A DNA stretch of 7,668 nucleotides from Candidatus Tenebribacter mawsonii. GTDB lineage: Bacteria > Cloacimonadota > Cloacimonadia > Cloacimonadales > TCS61. The translations under genes and the position numbers were made by a program. The notes beneath the pieces are model-generated. The model had not been told where the DNA came from, searched no databases, and worked only from the letters and a program-made list of their open reading frames with translations. The DNA lies in NCBI GenBank assembly GCA_030765665.1, contig JAVCCD010000283.1:1-7668 (forward strand). Direction: 5' to 3'. How positions within the stretch are numbered: the stretch's first letter is position 1; every line of letters starts with the position of its first letter. Positions 1 through 7,325 of this stretch are shown one piece after another.

Positions 1-38
1 AAACAGTTAGCTCCAAAAGAATAAAATAAAAAAATGTA

Positions 39-66
39 TTTGCCTAAAAATTTATAGATAGATTTT
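39..66 (+). promoter_or_regulatory. possible promoter of rhuM (weak)
   Basis: TTTG at 39-42 and TAGATTTT at 59-66 resemble the Bacteroidota -33 (TTTG) and -7 (TAnnTTTG) boxes. The last base of the second box does not match, and the 16-base spacer is shorter than the usual 19-21. Transcription would begin near 73, after the ATG at 67 but before the ATG at 106, which would fit use of the downstream start. The surrounding DNA is very AT-rich, so chance matches are likely. Confidence 0.2.
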
Positions 67-105
67 ATGTTAAATAAAAAATGTCAGTTGGAGAAGTTAA
101 ATAAT

Positions 106-1077
106 ATGGATCAAATAATTTTATACAGTTCAAAAGATGGAAAAACAAAACTTCAAGTAAATCTTCAAGATGAAACTGTTTGGTTAACTCAAGAACAAAT
201 GGCTCAACTTTTTGGCAAAGCAAAATCTACAATTAACGAACATATTAAAAATATCTATAAAGAAAAAGAGTTGGAGGAAAGCCAAACTATACAGAAATTC
301 GGAATTTCCGAATTTCAGCAAAAAGCACCAAATTATTATAATCTTGATGTAATTATTTCTGTTGGTTATCGAGTAAAATCTTTGCAAGGAACTCAATTTA
401 GAAAATGGGCTACGGAACGAATCAGAGAATATATCATTAAAGGTTTCACAATGGATGACGACCGTTTGAAACAAGAAGGTGCAAGATCTCGATATTTTGA
501 AGAACTATTACAGAGAATTCGTGATATTCGTAGTAGCGAAAGAAATTTCTATCAAAAGATTACAGATATTTACACAACAAGTATTGATTATAATAAAGAT
601 GAACAGATGACCAAAACCTTTTTTTCTACTGTTCAAAATAAAATGCATTTTGCAGTTCACGGAAAAACTGCTGCTGAATTAATTAATGACAGAGTGGATG
701 CCGAAAAACCTTTTATAGGGTTAACAAATTTCAAAGGAAATTACATTACTACTCGTGATATTGGAATTGCAAAAAATTATCTTTCCGAAAATGAATTGAA
801 ACAACTAAATTTAATTGTTTCAATGTATCTAGATTTTGCAGAGCTTCAAGCAACCGACGGGCGATTAATGAAAATGGAAGATTGGATTAATAAACTTGAT
901 AGTTTCCTAAAGGTTTCCGATAAAGAGATTCTTACAAATTCAGGAAAAGTGAGTCACAATAAAGCCATTGAAAAAGCGAAAATTGAATATGATAAATTTA
1001 GAGAGGATGAAGATAAAAAATATATCTCAGATTTTGACAAAGAGATGAAAAAGCTTATCGGAAAAGAGGATAAATGA
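106..1077 (+). CDS. rhuM: RhuM family protein (virulence RhuM / defence-island associated)
   Basis: The protein matches the RhuM family, named after a gene of Salmonella pathogenicity island 3. Its molecular function is not established, and members are frequent in restriction-modification and other accessory islands. Numbering from the ATG at 67, the family opening is at about 14-40 (MDQIILYSSKDGKTK, then DETVWLTQEQMAQLF). A helix-turn-helix-like segment runs over 38-65, and the family core YNLDVIISVGYRVKS is at 91-105, followed by FRKWATERIREYIIKGF at 111-127. The C-terminal part is rich in charged helices and ends in a lysine-rich tail. The length, 323-336 residues, is normal for the family, with no break. 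The ATG at 106 is preferred because homologues begin at this point; GGAG at 90-93 lies 12 bases upstream. The ATG at 67 adds 13 residues that look unrelated. The stop overlaps the next gene's start (ATGA), so the two are probably translationally coupled. No secretion signal or membrane segment is visible. The N-terminal fold hints at DNA binding, which is an inference. Confidence 0.85.
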   Translation: MDQIILYSSKDGKTKLQVNLQDETVWLTQEQMAQLFGKAKSTINEHIKNIYKEKELEESQTIQKFGISEFQQKAPNYYNLDVIISVGYRVKSLQGTQFRKWATERIREYIIKGFTMDDDRLKQEGARSRYFEELLQRIRDIRSSERNFYQKITDIYTTSIDYNKDEQMTKTFFSTVQNKMHFAVHGKTAAELINDRVDAEKPFIGLTNFKGNYITTRDIGIAKNYLSENELKQLNLIVSMYLDFAELQATDGRLMKMEDWINKLDSFLKVSDKEILTNSGKVSHNKAIEKAKIEYDKFREDEDKKYISDFDKEMKKLIGKEDK

Positions 1078-1664
1078 AACCCTTTTTGCGATGGGCAGGT
1101 GGCAAACAGAACTTAATTAAAGATTTATTGAAATATTTACCACCGACAGAACAAGTGAATAGATACTTTGAACCATTTTTAGGAGCGGGTTCACTTTTCT
1201 TTGCAACTGATTACAATAAATGTTTTTTAAGTGATATAAATAAAGATCTAATGAATTGTTATAGAGCAATAAAAAAGGATCCCAAATTAATTGCAAAAAG
1301 CCTAGAGAGACATAATGCAAATTATCAGAAAGATGAACAATATTATTATAAAGTGCGTGAACGTTTTAACAAATATTTGGAAGAGAAATCACTAAAACAA
1401 GCAGCACGTTTTATATTTTTGATACATACATCATTCAATGATATTTATAGAGTCAATTTGAAAGGTAAAGATAATGTGCCAATTGGTAAACGGAAACCAG
1501 CATTGCCAACACTAGAATATCTGAATGAGATTAGTAAAAAGCTAAAAGGAAATCATTTGGTGAAAAGATCCTATAATGAGATATTGAGAGCGAGGATTAA
1601 AAATGAGTACAATAACTCCCAGAAAAAAGTTATTGTACAACAAATTACCGTAACTATAGGTTAG
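1074..1664 (+). pseudogene. truncated D12-class (Dam-like) DNA adenine N6-methyltransferase
   Basis: Intact relatives transfer a methyl group from S-adenosylmethionine to adenine N6, usually in short targets such as GATC. Visible motifs in order: FLRWAGGK at 4-11 (SAM-binding motif X); YFEPFLGAGSLFF at 31-43 (motif I); SDIN at 53-56; and FNDIYRVNLKGKDNVPIGK at 121-139, the D12 family's central signature. The similarity stops near residue 170 (KRSYNEIL). In Dam-type enzymes the catalytic DPPY motif and about 90-100 more residues should follow. Here a 26-residue tail with no family resemblance runs to the stop, and no DPPY appears in any frame before hsdR. The product is therefore probably catalytically dead, unless a split partner exists elsewhere. 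The tail reads through an inverted repeat (1607-1638), so the 3' end may have been replaced by deletion or insertion. The start overlaps the rhuM stop by 4 bp. Target specificity cannot be read from the remnant. Confidence 0.8.
1607..1638. repeat. perfect 11-bp inverted repeat (dyad 1)
   Basis: GTACAATAACT at 1607-1617 and AGTTATTGTAC at 1628-1638 are exact reverse complements around a 10-base spacer, with half-site centres 21 bp apart (about two helical turns). It lies in the unrelated tail of the truncated methyltransferase. No T-run follows, so it is a poor intrinsic terminator. A protein-binding operator or a deletion/insertion scar fits better. The dyad is read directly; its role is inferred. 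Confidence 0.75.
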
Positions 1665-1678
1665 TTATGTACAACAAA
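1628..1678. repeat. direct repeat of the half-site plus second dyad
   Basis: AGTTATTGTACAACAAA (1628-1644) recurs as AGTTATGTACAACAAA (1663-1678), identical except for one missing T. The second copy also forms a smaller dyad with the sequence before it: TAACTA at 1651-1656 and TAGTTA at 1662-1667. The core AGTTA/TAACT thus appears four times in alternating orientation between 1613 and 1667, about 130-180 bases before hsdR. This looks like a regulator-binding region for the restriction operon, but no binding protein is identified. Confidence 0.55.
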
Positions 1679-1730
1679 AAAATTGGCGTGGAGTACATAT
1701 ATTATACACAAGAAAAGAGTAGTAAATTTA

Positions 1731-1754
1731 TTTGTATTTGACGGAATAGCTTTG
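1731..1754 (+). promoter_or_regulatory. possible promoter of hsdRMS
   Basis: TAGCTTTG at 1747-1754 is an exact match to the Bacteroidota -7 consensus TAnnTTTG, 41 bases before the hsdR start. TTTG at 1731-1734 could be the -33 box, but the 12-base spacer is too short. TTGACG at 1738-1743 also resembles a sigma70 -35 box but lacks a good -10 partner. A promoter in this gap is expected because a new operon starts here; its exact position is uncertain. Confidence 0.3.
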
Positions 1755-1795
1755 ATTAAAAGAATAAGGTAAAAAATTTAGGTTAATTAAAAAAT

Positions 1796-4552
1796 ATGGA
1801 AAAAACTGAGAAGCAAACACGAAAGGAAATAATCGATAAGAAATTATTCTCTGCTGGTTGGGATGTCGAAAATCGTGCTCAAGTAATTGAGGAATTTGAC
1901 ATTAATGATCGGAGTGAATTCAGCGATTACGTGCTTCTCGGAAAAGACGGAAAACCGCTGGCAATTGTAGAAGCAAAAAAAACATCAAAAGATGCAGAAC
2001 TCGGAAGAGAACAAGCCAAACAATATTGTTACAATATTCAAGCTGAATACAAATGCAAACTACCGTTTTGCTTTTACACGAACGGACACAATATTTTCTT
2101 ATGGGATTTGGAGAATTATCCACCTCGAAAAGTGATTGGTTTCCCTACTCGTGACGATTTAGAAAGATACCAATATCTTAGAAAGAACAGAAAACCAATT
2201 GATACAGAATTTATAAATACTTCAATTGCAGGTCGTAATTATCAATTACAGGCAATTCGTTCTGTAACGGAAGCTATCGAAAAGAAACAAAGAAAATTCT
2301 TGTTGGTGATGGCAACAGGAACAGGAAAAACCAGAACCTGCATCGCATTAACAGATACTTTGATGAGAACAAATTGGTGTGAAAAAGTTTTATTTCTCGT
2401 TGATCGAATTGCTCTTCAAGAACAAGCTTTGGAAGCATTCAAAGAACATCTTCCAGATGAACCGAGATGGCCAAAACTCGGTGAAAAACAAATTTCAAAA
2501 GATCGCAGAATTTATGTTTCTACTTATCCTACAATGTTAAACATTATCCGAAACGGAACAAATACACTTTCTCCGCATTTTTTCGATTTGGTTGTAGTTG
2601 ATGAAAGTCACCGTTCAATTTATAATACATATCAAGAAATTTTAGATTATTTTAATGCAATAATTTTGGGATTGACCGCAACACCAACAGGAATAATTGA
2701 TCATAACACTTTCAAACTTTTCAATTGTGAAGATGAAATTCCTACTTTTGCATATTCTTATGATGAAGCAGTAAACCATATTCCACCTTATCTCAGTAAT
2801 TTCCAAGTTATGAAAATTCACACGAAATTCCAAGATGAAGGAATAAGCAAAAGAACAATAAGTTTAGAAGATCAGAAAAAGATGATCTTGCAAGGAAAGG
2901 AAGTTGCAGAAATAAATTTTGAAGGAACTGATCTTGAAAAGAAAGTGATTAATAAAGGCACGAATTCACTTATCGTAAAAGAATTTATGGAAGAATGCAT
3001 AAAAGACCCTAACGGAGTTCTTCCAGGTAAAACAATATTCTTCTGTGCTTCCATTCCTCACGCACGTAGAATAGAAAAAATATTTGATGCTTTGTATCCC
3101 GAATATAAAGGTGAATTGGCAAAAGTAATAGTTTCGGACGATCAGCGAGTTTACGGAAAAGGCGGATTATTAGATCAATTTAAAACAAGCGATTTTCCTC
3201 GAATTGCAATTAGTGTAGGAATGCTTGATACAGGAATTGATATTCTGGAACTTGTTAATTTGGTTTTCGTAAAACCTGTTTATTCTTATACAAGATTTTG
3301 GCAGATGATCGGACGAGGAACAAGATTATTAAATGAAGAAAAGATCAAACCTTGGTGTCCTGAAAAAGATGTATTTCTAATTTTAGATTGTTGGGATAAT
3401 TTCGAGTATTTCAAGCTGAATCCAAAAGGGAAAGATATAAAACAACAGATTCCGCTTCCCGTAAAATTTGCAGGTTTACGCATTGATAAAATCGAAAAAG
3501 CAATTGATAATTTTAAAGAAGATATTTCCCAAAAAGAAATCACTAAATTAAAAGATCAAATTTCGGAGCTTCCGAAAGAATCCGTAAACATCAAAAACGC
3601 AGAACATTTTTTAGATGAAGTAAATGACGATAATTTCTGGGAAAATCTCGATCATCAAAAACTTGAATTCTTAAGAAATGAGATAAAACCATTATTCAAA
3701 ACAGTTTCTCAACAAGATTTTAAACGAATGCGTTTCCAAAAAGATGTTCTCGAAACTTCGCTCTCTTTGCTTTCTAACGAGAAAGAGAAATTTGAAACAT
3801 TGAAAGCAAACCTTGTTGAAAAAATCAGTGAATTACCATTATCCGTAAATGTTGTTGCTAAAGAAAAAGAACTTATCGAAAAAGTTCAAACCAATAGATT
3901 TTGGACAAAAATCACCGATGAAGAATTAGATGAACTTTCTGCTGTTCTTGCTCCGCTTATGAAATATCGAGATCCATCAAACGGAACAGAGATTACAAAA
4001 CTGAATCTAAAGGATCTGCTGAAAACAAAAGAATTTATAGAATTCGGACCCGAACACGAAGCAATCAGCATTTTGAAATATCGAGAAATGGTAGAGCAGA
4101 AAATTCTTGAACTTACAGAAGAAAATCCAATCCTGCAGAAAATTCAAAATAATGATGTGATTTCTCCCGAAGAAGCCGAGAAACTTGCAAATGACTTGTT
4201 TAATCTTCATCCGCACATCACCGAAGAACTCTTGCAGAAAGTGTATAAAAATCAAAAAGCAAAATTCATTCAATTTATCCGACATATTTTGGGAATTGAA
4301 ATCCTGAAAAGTTTCCCTGAAACCGTTTCCGAATTAGTTGATGATTTTATTAAAGAACATTCTTATATGAATACAAGACAATTAGAATTCCTGCATATCC
4401 TGCGTGATTTTGTTATTGAACGAGGAAATCTGACGAAGAAAGATTTGATTCAAGCACCGTTCACAGTAATACATCCGAAAGGTATCAGAGGAATTTTCAA
4501 TAAAAACGAAATTAATGAAATATTAGAAATAATGAAAAAATTGGTGGCTTAA
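1796..4552 (+). CDS. hsdR: type I restriction enzyme, R subunit (nuclease and translocase)
   Basis: HsdR binds the HsdM-HsdS complex, translocates DNA using ATP, and cuts DNA lacking the host methylation. The N-terminal nuclease domain shows the PD-(D/E)xK pattern: D44 in FSDYVLL, then E59 and K61 in IVEAKK. The superfamily 2 helicase motor follows: Walker A ATGTGKT at 173-179, DESH box at 269-272, GLTATP at 292-297, motif V around VGMLDTGIDI at 474-483, and motif VI QMIGRGTRL at 503-511. The remaining 400 residues resemble the EcoEI-type R-subunit C-terminal region and end in IHPKGIRGIFNKNEINEIL. They contain an internal repeat (585-636 and 672-724, sharing ISELP, SVN and FW). The length of 918 residues is within the range for this type (EcoEI/EcoAI-like, type IB). 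All motor and nuclease residues are present, so it is probably active. The only plausible start is the ATG at 1796, which has no clear Shine-Dalgarno sequence. hsdM starts 2 bp after the stop. Confidence 0.95.
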   Translation: MEKTEKQTRKEIIDKKLFSAGWDVENRAQVIEEFDINDRSEFSDYVLLGKDGKPLAIVEAKKTSKDAELGREQAKQYCYNIQAEYKCKLPFCFYTNGHNIFLWDLENYPPRKVIGFPTRDDLERYQYLRKNRKPIDTEFINTSIAGRNYQLQAIRSVTEAIEKKQRKFLLVMATGTGKTRTCIALTDTLMRTNWCEKVLFLVDRIALQEQALEAFKEHLPDEPRWPKLGEKQISKDRRIYVSTYPTMLNIIRNGTNTLSPHFFDLVVVDESHRSIYNTYQEILDYFNAIILGLTATPTGIIDHNTFKLFNCEDEIPTFAYSYDEAVNHIPPYLSNFQVMKIHTKFQDEGISKRTISLEDQKKMILQGKEVAEINFEGTDLEKKVINKGTNSLIVKEFMEECIKDPNGVLPGKTIFFCASIPHARRIEKIFDALYPEYKGELAKVIVSDDQRVYGKGGLLDQFKTSDFPRIAISVGMLDTGIDILELVNLVFVKPVYSYTRFWQMIGRGTRLLNEEKIKPWCPEKDVFLILDCWDNFEYFKLNPKGKDIKQQIPLPVKFAGLRIDKIEKAIDNFKEDISQKEITKLKDQISELPKESVNIKNAEHFLDEVNDDNFWENLDHQKLEFLRNEIKPLFKTVSQQDFKRMRFQKDVLETSLSLLSNEKEKFETLKANLVEKISELPLSVNVVAKEKELIEKVQTNRFWTKITDEELDELSAVLAPLMKYRDPSNGTEITKLNLKDLLKTKEFIEFGPEHEAISILKYREMVEQKILELTEENPILQKIQNNDVISPEEAEKLANDLFNLHPHITEELLQKVYKNQKAKFIQFIRHILGIEILKSFPETVSELVDDFIKEHSYMNTRQLEFLHILRDFVIERGNLTKKDLIQAPFTVIHPKGIRGIFNKNEINEILEIMKKLVA

Positions 4553-4554
4553 AA

Positions 4555-6120
4555 ATGTTACAAAACAATCCCGTTTTAAAAAGTAAGATCAATCAACTCT
4601 GGAATAAATTCTGGAGTGGTGGAATTGCAAATCCGCTTTCTGCAATCGAGCAAATAACCTATCTCCTTTTCATCAAACAAATTGATGAACTGGATATGAA
4701 AAGAAAAGCAGATTCCGAATTTACAGGAGAACCTTACACTTCCAAATTTGCAGGAACTTTCCAAATTCCGCAAACAAGTGAAGTTATCGAAAAAGACAAA
4801 TTGCGGTGGAGTCAGTTCAAGAGAATGAAAGCAGATGAAATGCTGCCTTTTGTTCAGTTAAAAGTTTTTCCGTTTTTGAAAGAATTGAACAGTGAAACTT
4901 CCCCATTTACCAAACATATGGCAAATGCTGTTTTTATAATTGCAAAACCGAATTTGTTGGTCGAAGCAATTTCTACAATTGAAGAAATCTTTGAAGAAAT
5001 GGAAAAAGATTCCCAAAAAGGCGGACAGACATTTCAGGATATTCAAGGTGATGTTTATGAAATGCTTCTTTCTGAAATTGCCAGCGCAGGAAAAAACGGT
5101 CAATTCCGAACCCCGCGACATATTATTAAACTAATTGCAGAACTCGTTGCTCCGCAATTGGGAAACAAAATCGCCGATCCTGCCTGCGGAACAGGCGGAT
5201 TCCTTTTGGGCGGTTATCAATACATTATTACTCAATTGGACAAAAACAAAAATAAGATCGTTCCCGATGAAGACGGTTTTATTCGCAGTTCGGTAAGCGG
5301 TTTACTCACGGAAAAGATAAAGAATGTTTTGGAAGAAAGCATTTTCGGATATGACATTGATGTTACGATGGTTCGGCTGGGCTTGATGAACTTGATGATG
5401 CACGGTTTTGATAATCCGCATATTGATTATAAAGACACGCTCAGCAAAAGCTACAACGAAGAAAGCAAATTTGATATTGTGATGGCAAATCCGCCTTTTA
5501 AAGGAAGTATAGATAAAGGTGACATTAACGAAAGCCTGAAACTGAATACAAAAAAGACCGAATTGCTTTTTATCGATAGAATTTATAATATGCTCAAAAT
5601 TGGTGGTACAGCAGGAGTTATTGTACCGCAAGGTGTGCTTTTCGGTGCGGGAAAAGCCTTTAAAGAAGCTCGTAAAATTATGATAGAAAAATCTGAACTG
5701 AAAGCTGTGATAAATATGCCTTCGGGAGTTTTTAAGCCTTATGCGGGAGTCAGCACCGCAATTCTGATTTTTACCAAAGGCGGCGAAACAGGAAATGTTT
5801 GGTTTTATGATATGCAAAGCGATGGATACAGCTTGGATGATAAACGCAATAAATTGGAAAACAATGGTGATCTGCAAGATATTATTACTAAATTCAAAAA
5901 CCGTGATTTAGATAAAATGGTTGATCGAAAACAAAAATATTTCTTTGTGCCGAAAGCAGAAATTGAAAAGGAAGATTTTGATCTGAGTTTTAACCGCTAT
6001 AAAGAAGATGTTTTTGAAGAAATTGAATATGAAAAACCTGCTGTAATTCTGGAAAAATTAGAAAACTTTGAAACTGAGATTTCTGCTGAATTGGAAGAAT
6101 TGAAAGGGTTGTTTGAATGA
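4555..6120 (+). CDS. hsdM: type I restriction-modification system, M subunit (adenine methyltransferase)
   Basis: HsdM transfers methyl groups from S-adenosylmethionine to adenine N6 in the target chosen by HsdS. Two copies with one HsdS form the active methylase, and the same complex docks HsdR for cleavage. Residues 5-140 form the HsdM N-terminal helical domain. The N6-methylase domain begins around GDVYEMLLSEIA (165-176) and QFRTPRHI (183-190), a hallmark of type I M subunits. SAM-binding motif I is DPACGTGGFLL at 208-218, and catalytic motif IV is ANPPF at 311-315. IVPQGVLF and the region around it make up the later methylase motifs. The C-terminus (about 480-521) is a charged helix expected to contact HsdS. 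The length of 521 residues is normal and nothing is missing. The gene starts 2 bp after hsdR and its stop overlaps the hsdS start, so expression is coupled across the operon. Confidence 0.96.
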   Translation: MLQNNPVLKSKINQLWNKFWSGGIANPLSAIEQITYLLFIKQIDELDMKRKADSEFTGEPYTSKFAGTFQIPQTSEVIEKDKLRWSQFKRMKADEMLPFVQLKVFPFLKELNSETSPFTKHMANAVFIIAKPNLLVEAISTIEEIFEEMEKDSQKGGQTFQDIQGDVYEMLLSEIASAGKNGQFRTPRHIIKLIAELVAPQLGNKIADPACGTGGFLLGGYQYIITQLDKNKNKIVPDEDGFIRSSVSGLLTEKIKNVLEESIFGYDIDVTMVRLGLMNLMMHGFDNPHIDYKDTLSKSYNEESKFDIVMANPPFKGSIDKGDINESLKLNTKKTELLFIDRIYNMLKIGGTAGVIVPQGVLFGAGKAFKEARKIMIEKSELKAVINMPSGVFKPYAGVSTAILIFTKGGETGNVWFYDMQSDGYSLDDKRNKLENNGDLQDIITKFKNRDLDKMVDRKQKYFFVPKAEIEKEDFDLSFNRYKEDVFEEIEYEKPAVILEKLENFETEISAELEELKGLFE

Positions 6121-7163
6121 AGTGGGAAAATCTCGAAAAATATGTAAAACTCAAAACAGGCAAGTTAGATGCAAATAAGGCAGATATTGATGGTAAATAT
6201 CCATTTTTCACTTGTGCAATAAAACCTTTAAGAATTAACAACTATGCTTTTGACTGTGAATGTATACTGATCGCAGGTAATGGTGATTTAAACGTAAAAT
6301 ATTACAATGGAAAATTTAATGCTTACCAAAGAACATATATAGCCGAAAGCAAAAATAAAGAGCTACTTCATCCTAAATATTTACATAAATTTATGGATAT
6401 GAGTTTAGAACGTTTGAGAAAGAAAACAAGAGGTGGAATAATAAAATATCTTCGGTTAAATGATCTTACAAGTTTGAAGATTAAACTCCCACCACTTCAA
6501 GATCAAATCCGCATTGCTGAGATTCTGTCTAAAGCAGAAAACCTGATTGCCAAACGTAAAGAGAGCATTCGGCTTTTGGATGAACTACTTAAATCTACTT
6601 TTCTGGATATGTTTGGTGATCCTGTGAAAAACGAGAAAGGGTTTTCAACAATTTCTGGTTCTTCCTTATTTAAATTATCAAGTGGTAAATTTAAACCAAC
6701 TAAATTATTAGATAATTCTTACAGTTATCCAACTTATGGTGGCAATGGAAGAACTGGTTTTAGTGATGATTTTTTGATTGATTACAAAACAATAGTAATT
6801 GGAAGGGTTGGCGCATATTGCGGTTGTGTACATATCTCCGAACAAAAATCTTGGATAACTGATAATGCGATTTATATTAAAAAGTTTTATGATGAAATAA
6901 ATCTCTTATTTCTGTATCATCAGTTGATTCATATAAATTTAAGGAAGTTTGCACAAACAGCTGGTCAACCTAAAATTACACAAAAACCAATAGAGAAATT
7001 CCAATTTCAACTACCTTCACTCTCACTCCAAAATAAATTTGCAGAAATTGTAAATAAAGTTGAAGCAATCAAAGCCAAATACAAAGCAAATTTAACTGAG
7101 CTGGAAAATCTATATGGTTCGCTTTCTCAACGAGCGTTTAAAGGTGAGTTGGATTTGAATTAA
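6117..7163 (+). CDS. hsdS: type I restriction-modification system, S subunit (DNA specificity)
   Basis: HsdS sets the DNA sequence recognised for both methylation and restriction. The usual two-part layout is visible. Target-recognition domain 1 spans about 1-124 and ends at KLPPLQDQIRIAEIL (123-137). A conserved helical spacer runs from 126 to 168 (ENLIAKRKESIRLLDELLKS). Target-recognition domain 2 covers about 175-300, ending at QLPSLSLQNKFAEIV (298-312). A second helix closes with SLSQRAFKGELDL, a common HsdS ending. The two recognition domains share a pattern (K.SSGK/KTGK, a YP turn, then a central beta segment) but are clearly different in sequence, which predicts an asymmetric bipartite target. 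At 348 residues it is on the short side for HsdS yet has both halves. Its ATG overlaps the hsdM stop (ATGA), implying translational coupling. No second hsdS fragment, recombinase or long homopolymer that would suggest phase variation is seen here. The actual target cannot be predicted by eye. Confidence 0.94.
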   Translation: MKWENLEKYVKLKTGKLDANKADIDGKYPFFTCAIKPLRINNYAFDCECILIAGNGDLNVKYYNGKFNAYQRTYIAESKNKELLHPKYLHKFMDMSLERLRKKTRGGIIKYLRLNDLTSLKIKLPPLQDQIRIAEILSKAENLIAKRKESIRLLDELLKSTFLDMFGDPVKNEKGFSTISGSSLFKLSSGKFKPTKLLDNSYSYPTYGGNGRTGFSDDFLIDYKTIVIGRVGAYCGCVHISEQKSWITDNAIYIKKFYDEINLLFLYHQLIHINLRKFAQTAGQPKITQKPIEKFQFQLPSLSLQNKFAEIVNKVEAIKAKYKANLTELENLYGSLSQRAFKGELDLN

Positions 7164-7193
7164 ATTAAGAATTGTTCTTTAAAAATAATAGTG
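7164..7193 (+). other. short AT-rich spacer after hsdS
   Basis: This short gap contains TTAAGAA and TTCTTTAA around TTG, a weak hairpin with one unpaired base and no T-run after it. It may contribute to ending the hsd transcript, but it is not a convincing intrinsic terminator. Confidence 0.25.
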
Positions 7194-7243
7194 TGGGCTT
7201 AAGCGGCTCTGCGTCGAGAACTCGGCAACTCCGTTTGGTTTAA
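7194..7243 (+). repeat. left arm of the long inverted repeat
   Basis: It starts with the 16-base perfect arm, then carries an insertion relative to the right arm (CTCTGCGTCGAGAA, 7207-7220). The part from 7221 to 7243 again matches the reverse complement of the right arm with only C-to-T changes and one extra A. Confidence 0.75.
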
Positions 7244-7310
7244 AGTTTTTTTAATAATCTCGTTAGTAGTTAATGTGAATTTTAATATAACCGTAAATCA
7301 ATTTAAGCAT

Positions 7311-7317
7311 GAAGGAG
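7311..7317 (+). promoter_or_regulatory. strong Shine-Dalgarno sequence before the 31-codon ORF
   Basis: GAAGGAGG at 7311-7318 is close to the ideal anti-16S match and lies about 7 bases before the ATG at 7326. No other gene in the window has one this strong. The following CTCCCTT could pair with it (AAGG with CCTT), which would allow the site to be masked in a folded RNA. Confidence 0.4.
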
Positions 7318-7325
7318 GCTCCCTT

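Noticed and set aside
1607..1638. Intrinsic terminator after the truncated methyltransferase
   Set aside because: The stem is AT-rich and no run of T follows on either strand of sufficient length.
1667..1741. 24-codon ORF starting at ATG 1667 in the gap before hsdR, or leftover 3' half of the methyltransferase
   Set aside because: None of the three plus frames between 1665 and 1795 shows DPPY or other D12 motifs, and the short ORF has no ribosome-binding site or recognisable sequence.
5302..5877. Reverse-strand ORF of 191 codons inside hsdM
   Set aside because: It is the antisense of a well-conserved methylase domain, with the motif-bearing plus frame fully explaining the sequence.
7215..7252. 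Rho-independent terminator made from the CGAGAACTCG hairpin and the T7 run
   Set aside because: The T-run begins about 20 bases after the hairpin, too far for a standard intrinsic terminator. The hairpin lies in the left arm and is better explained as part of that structure.
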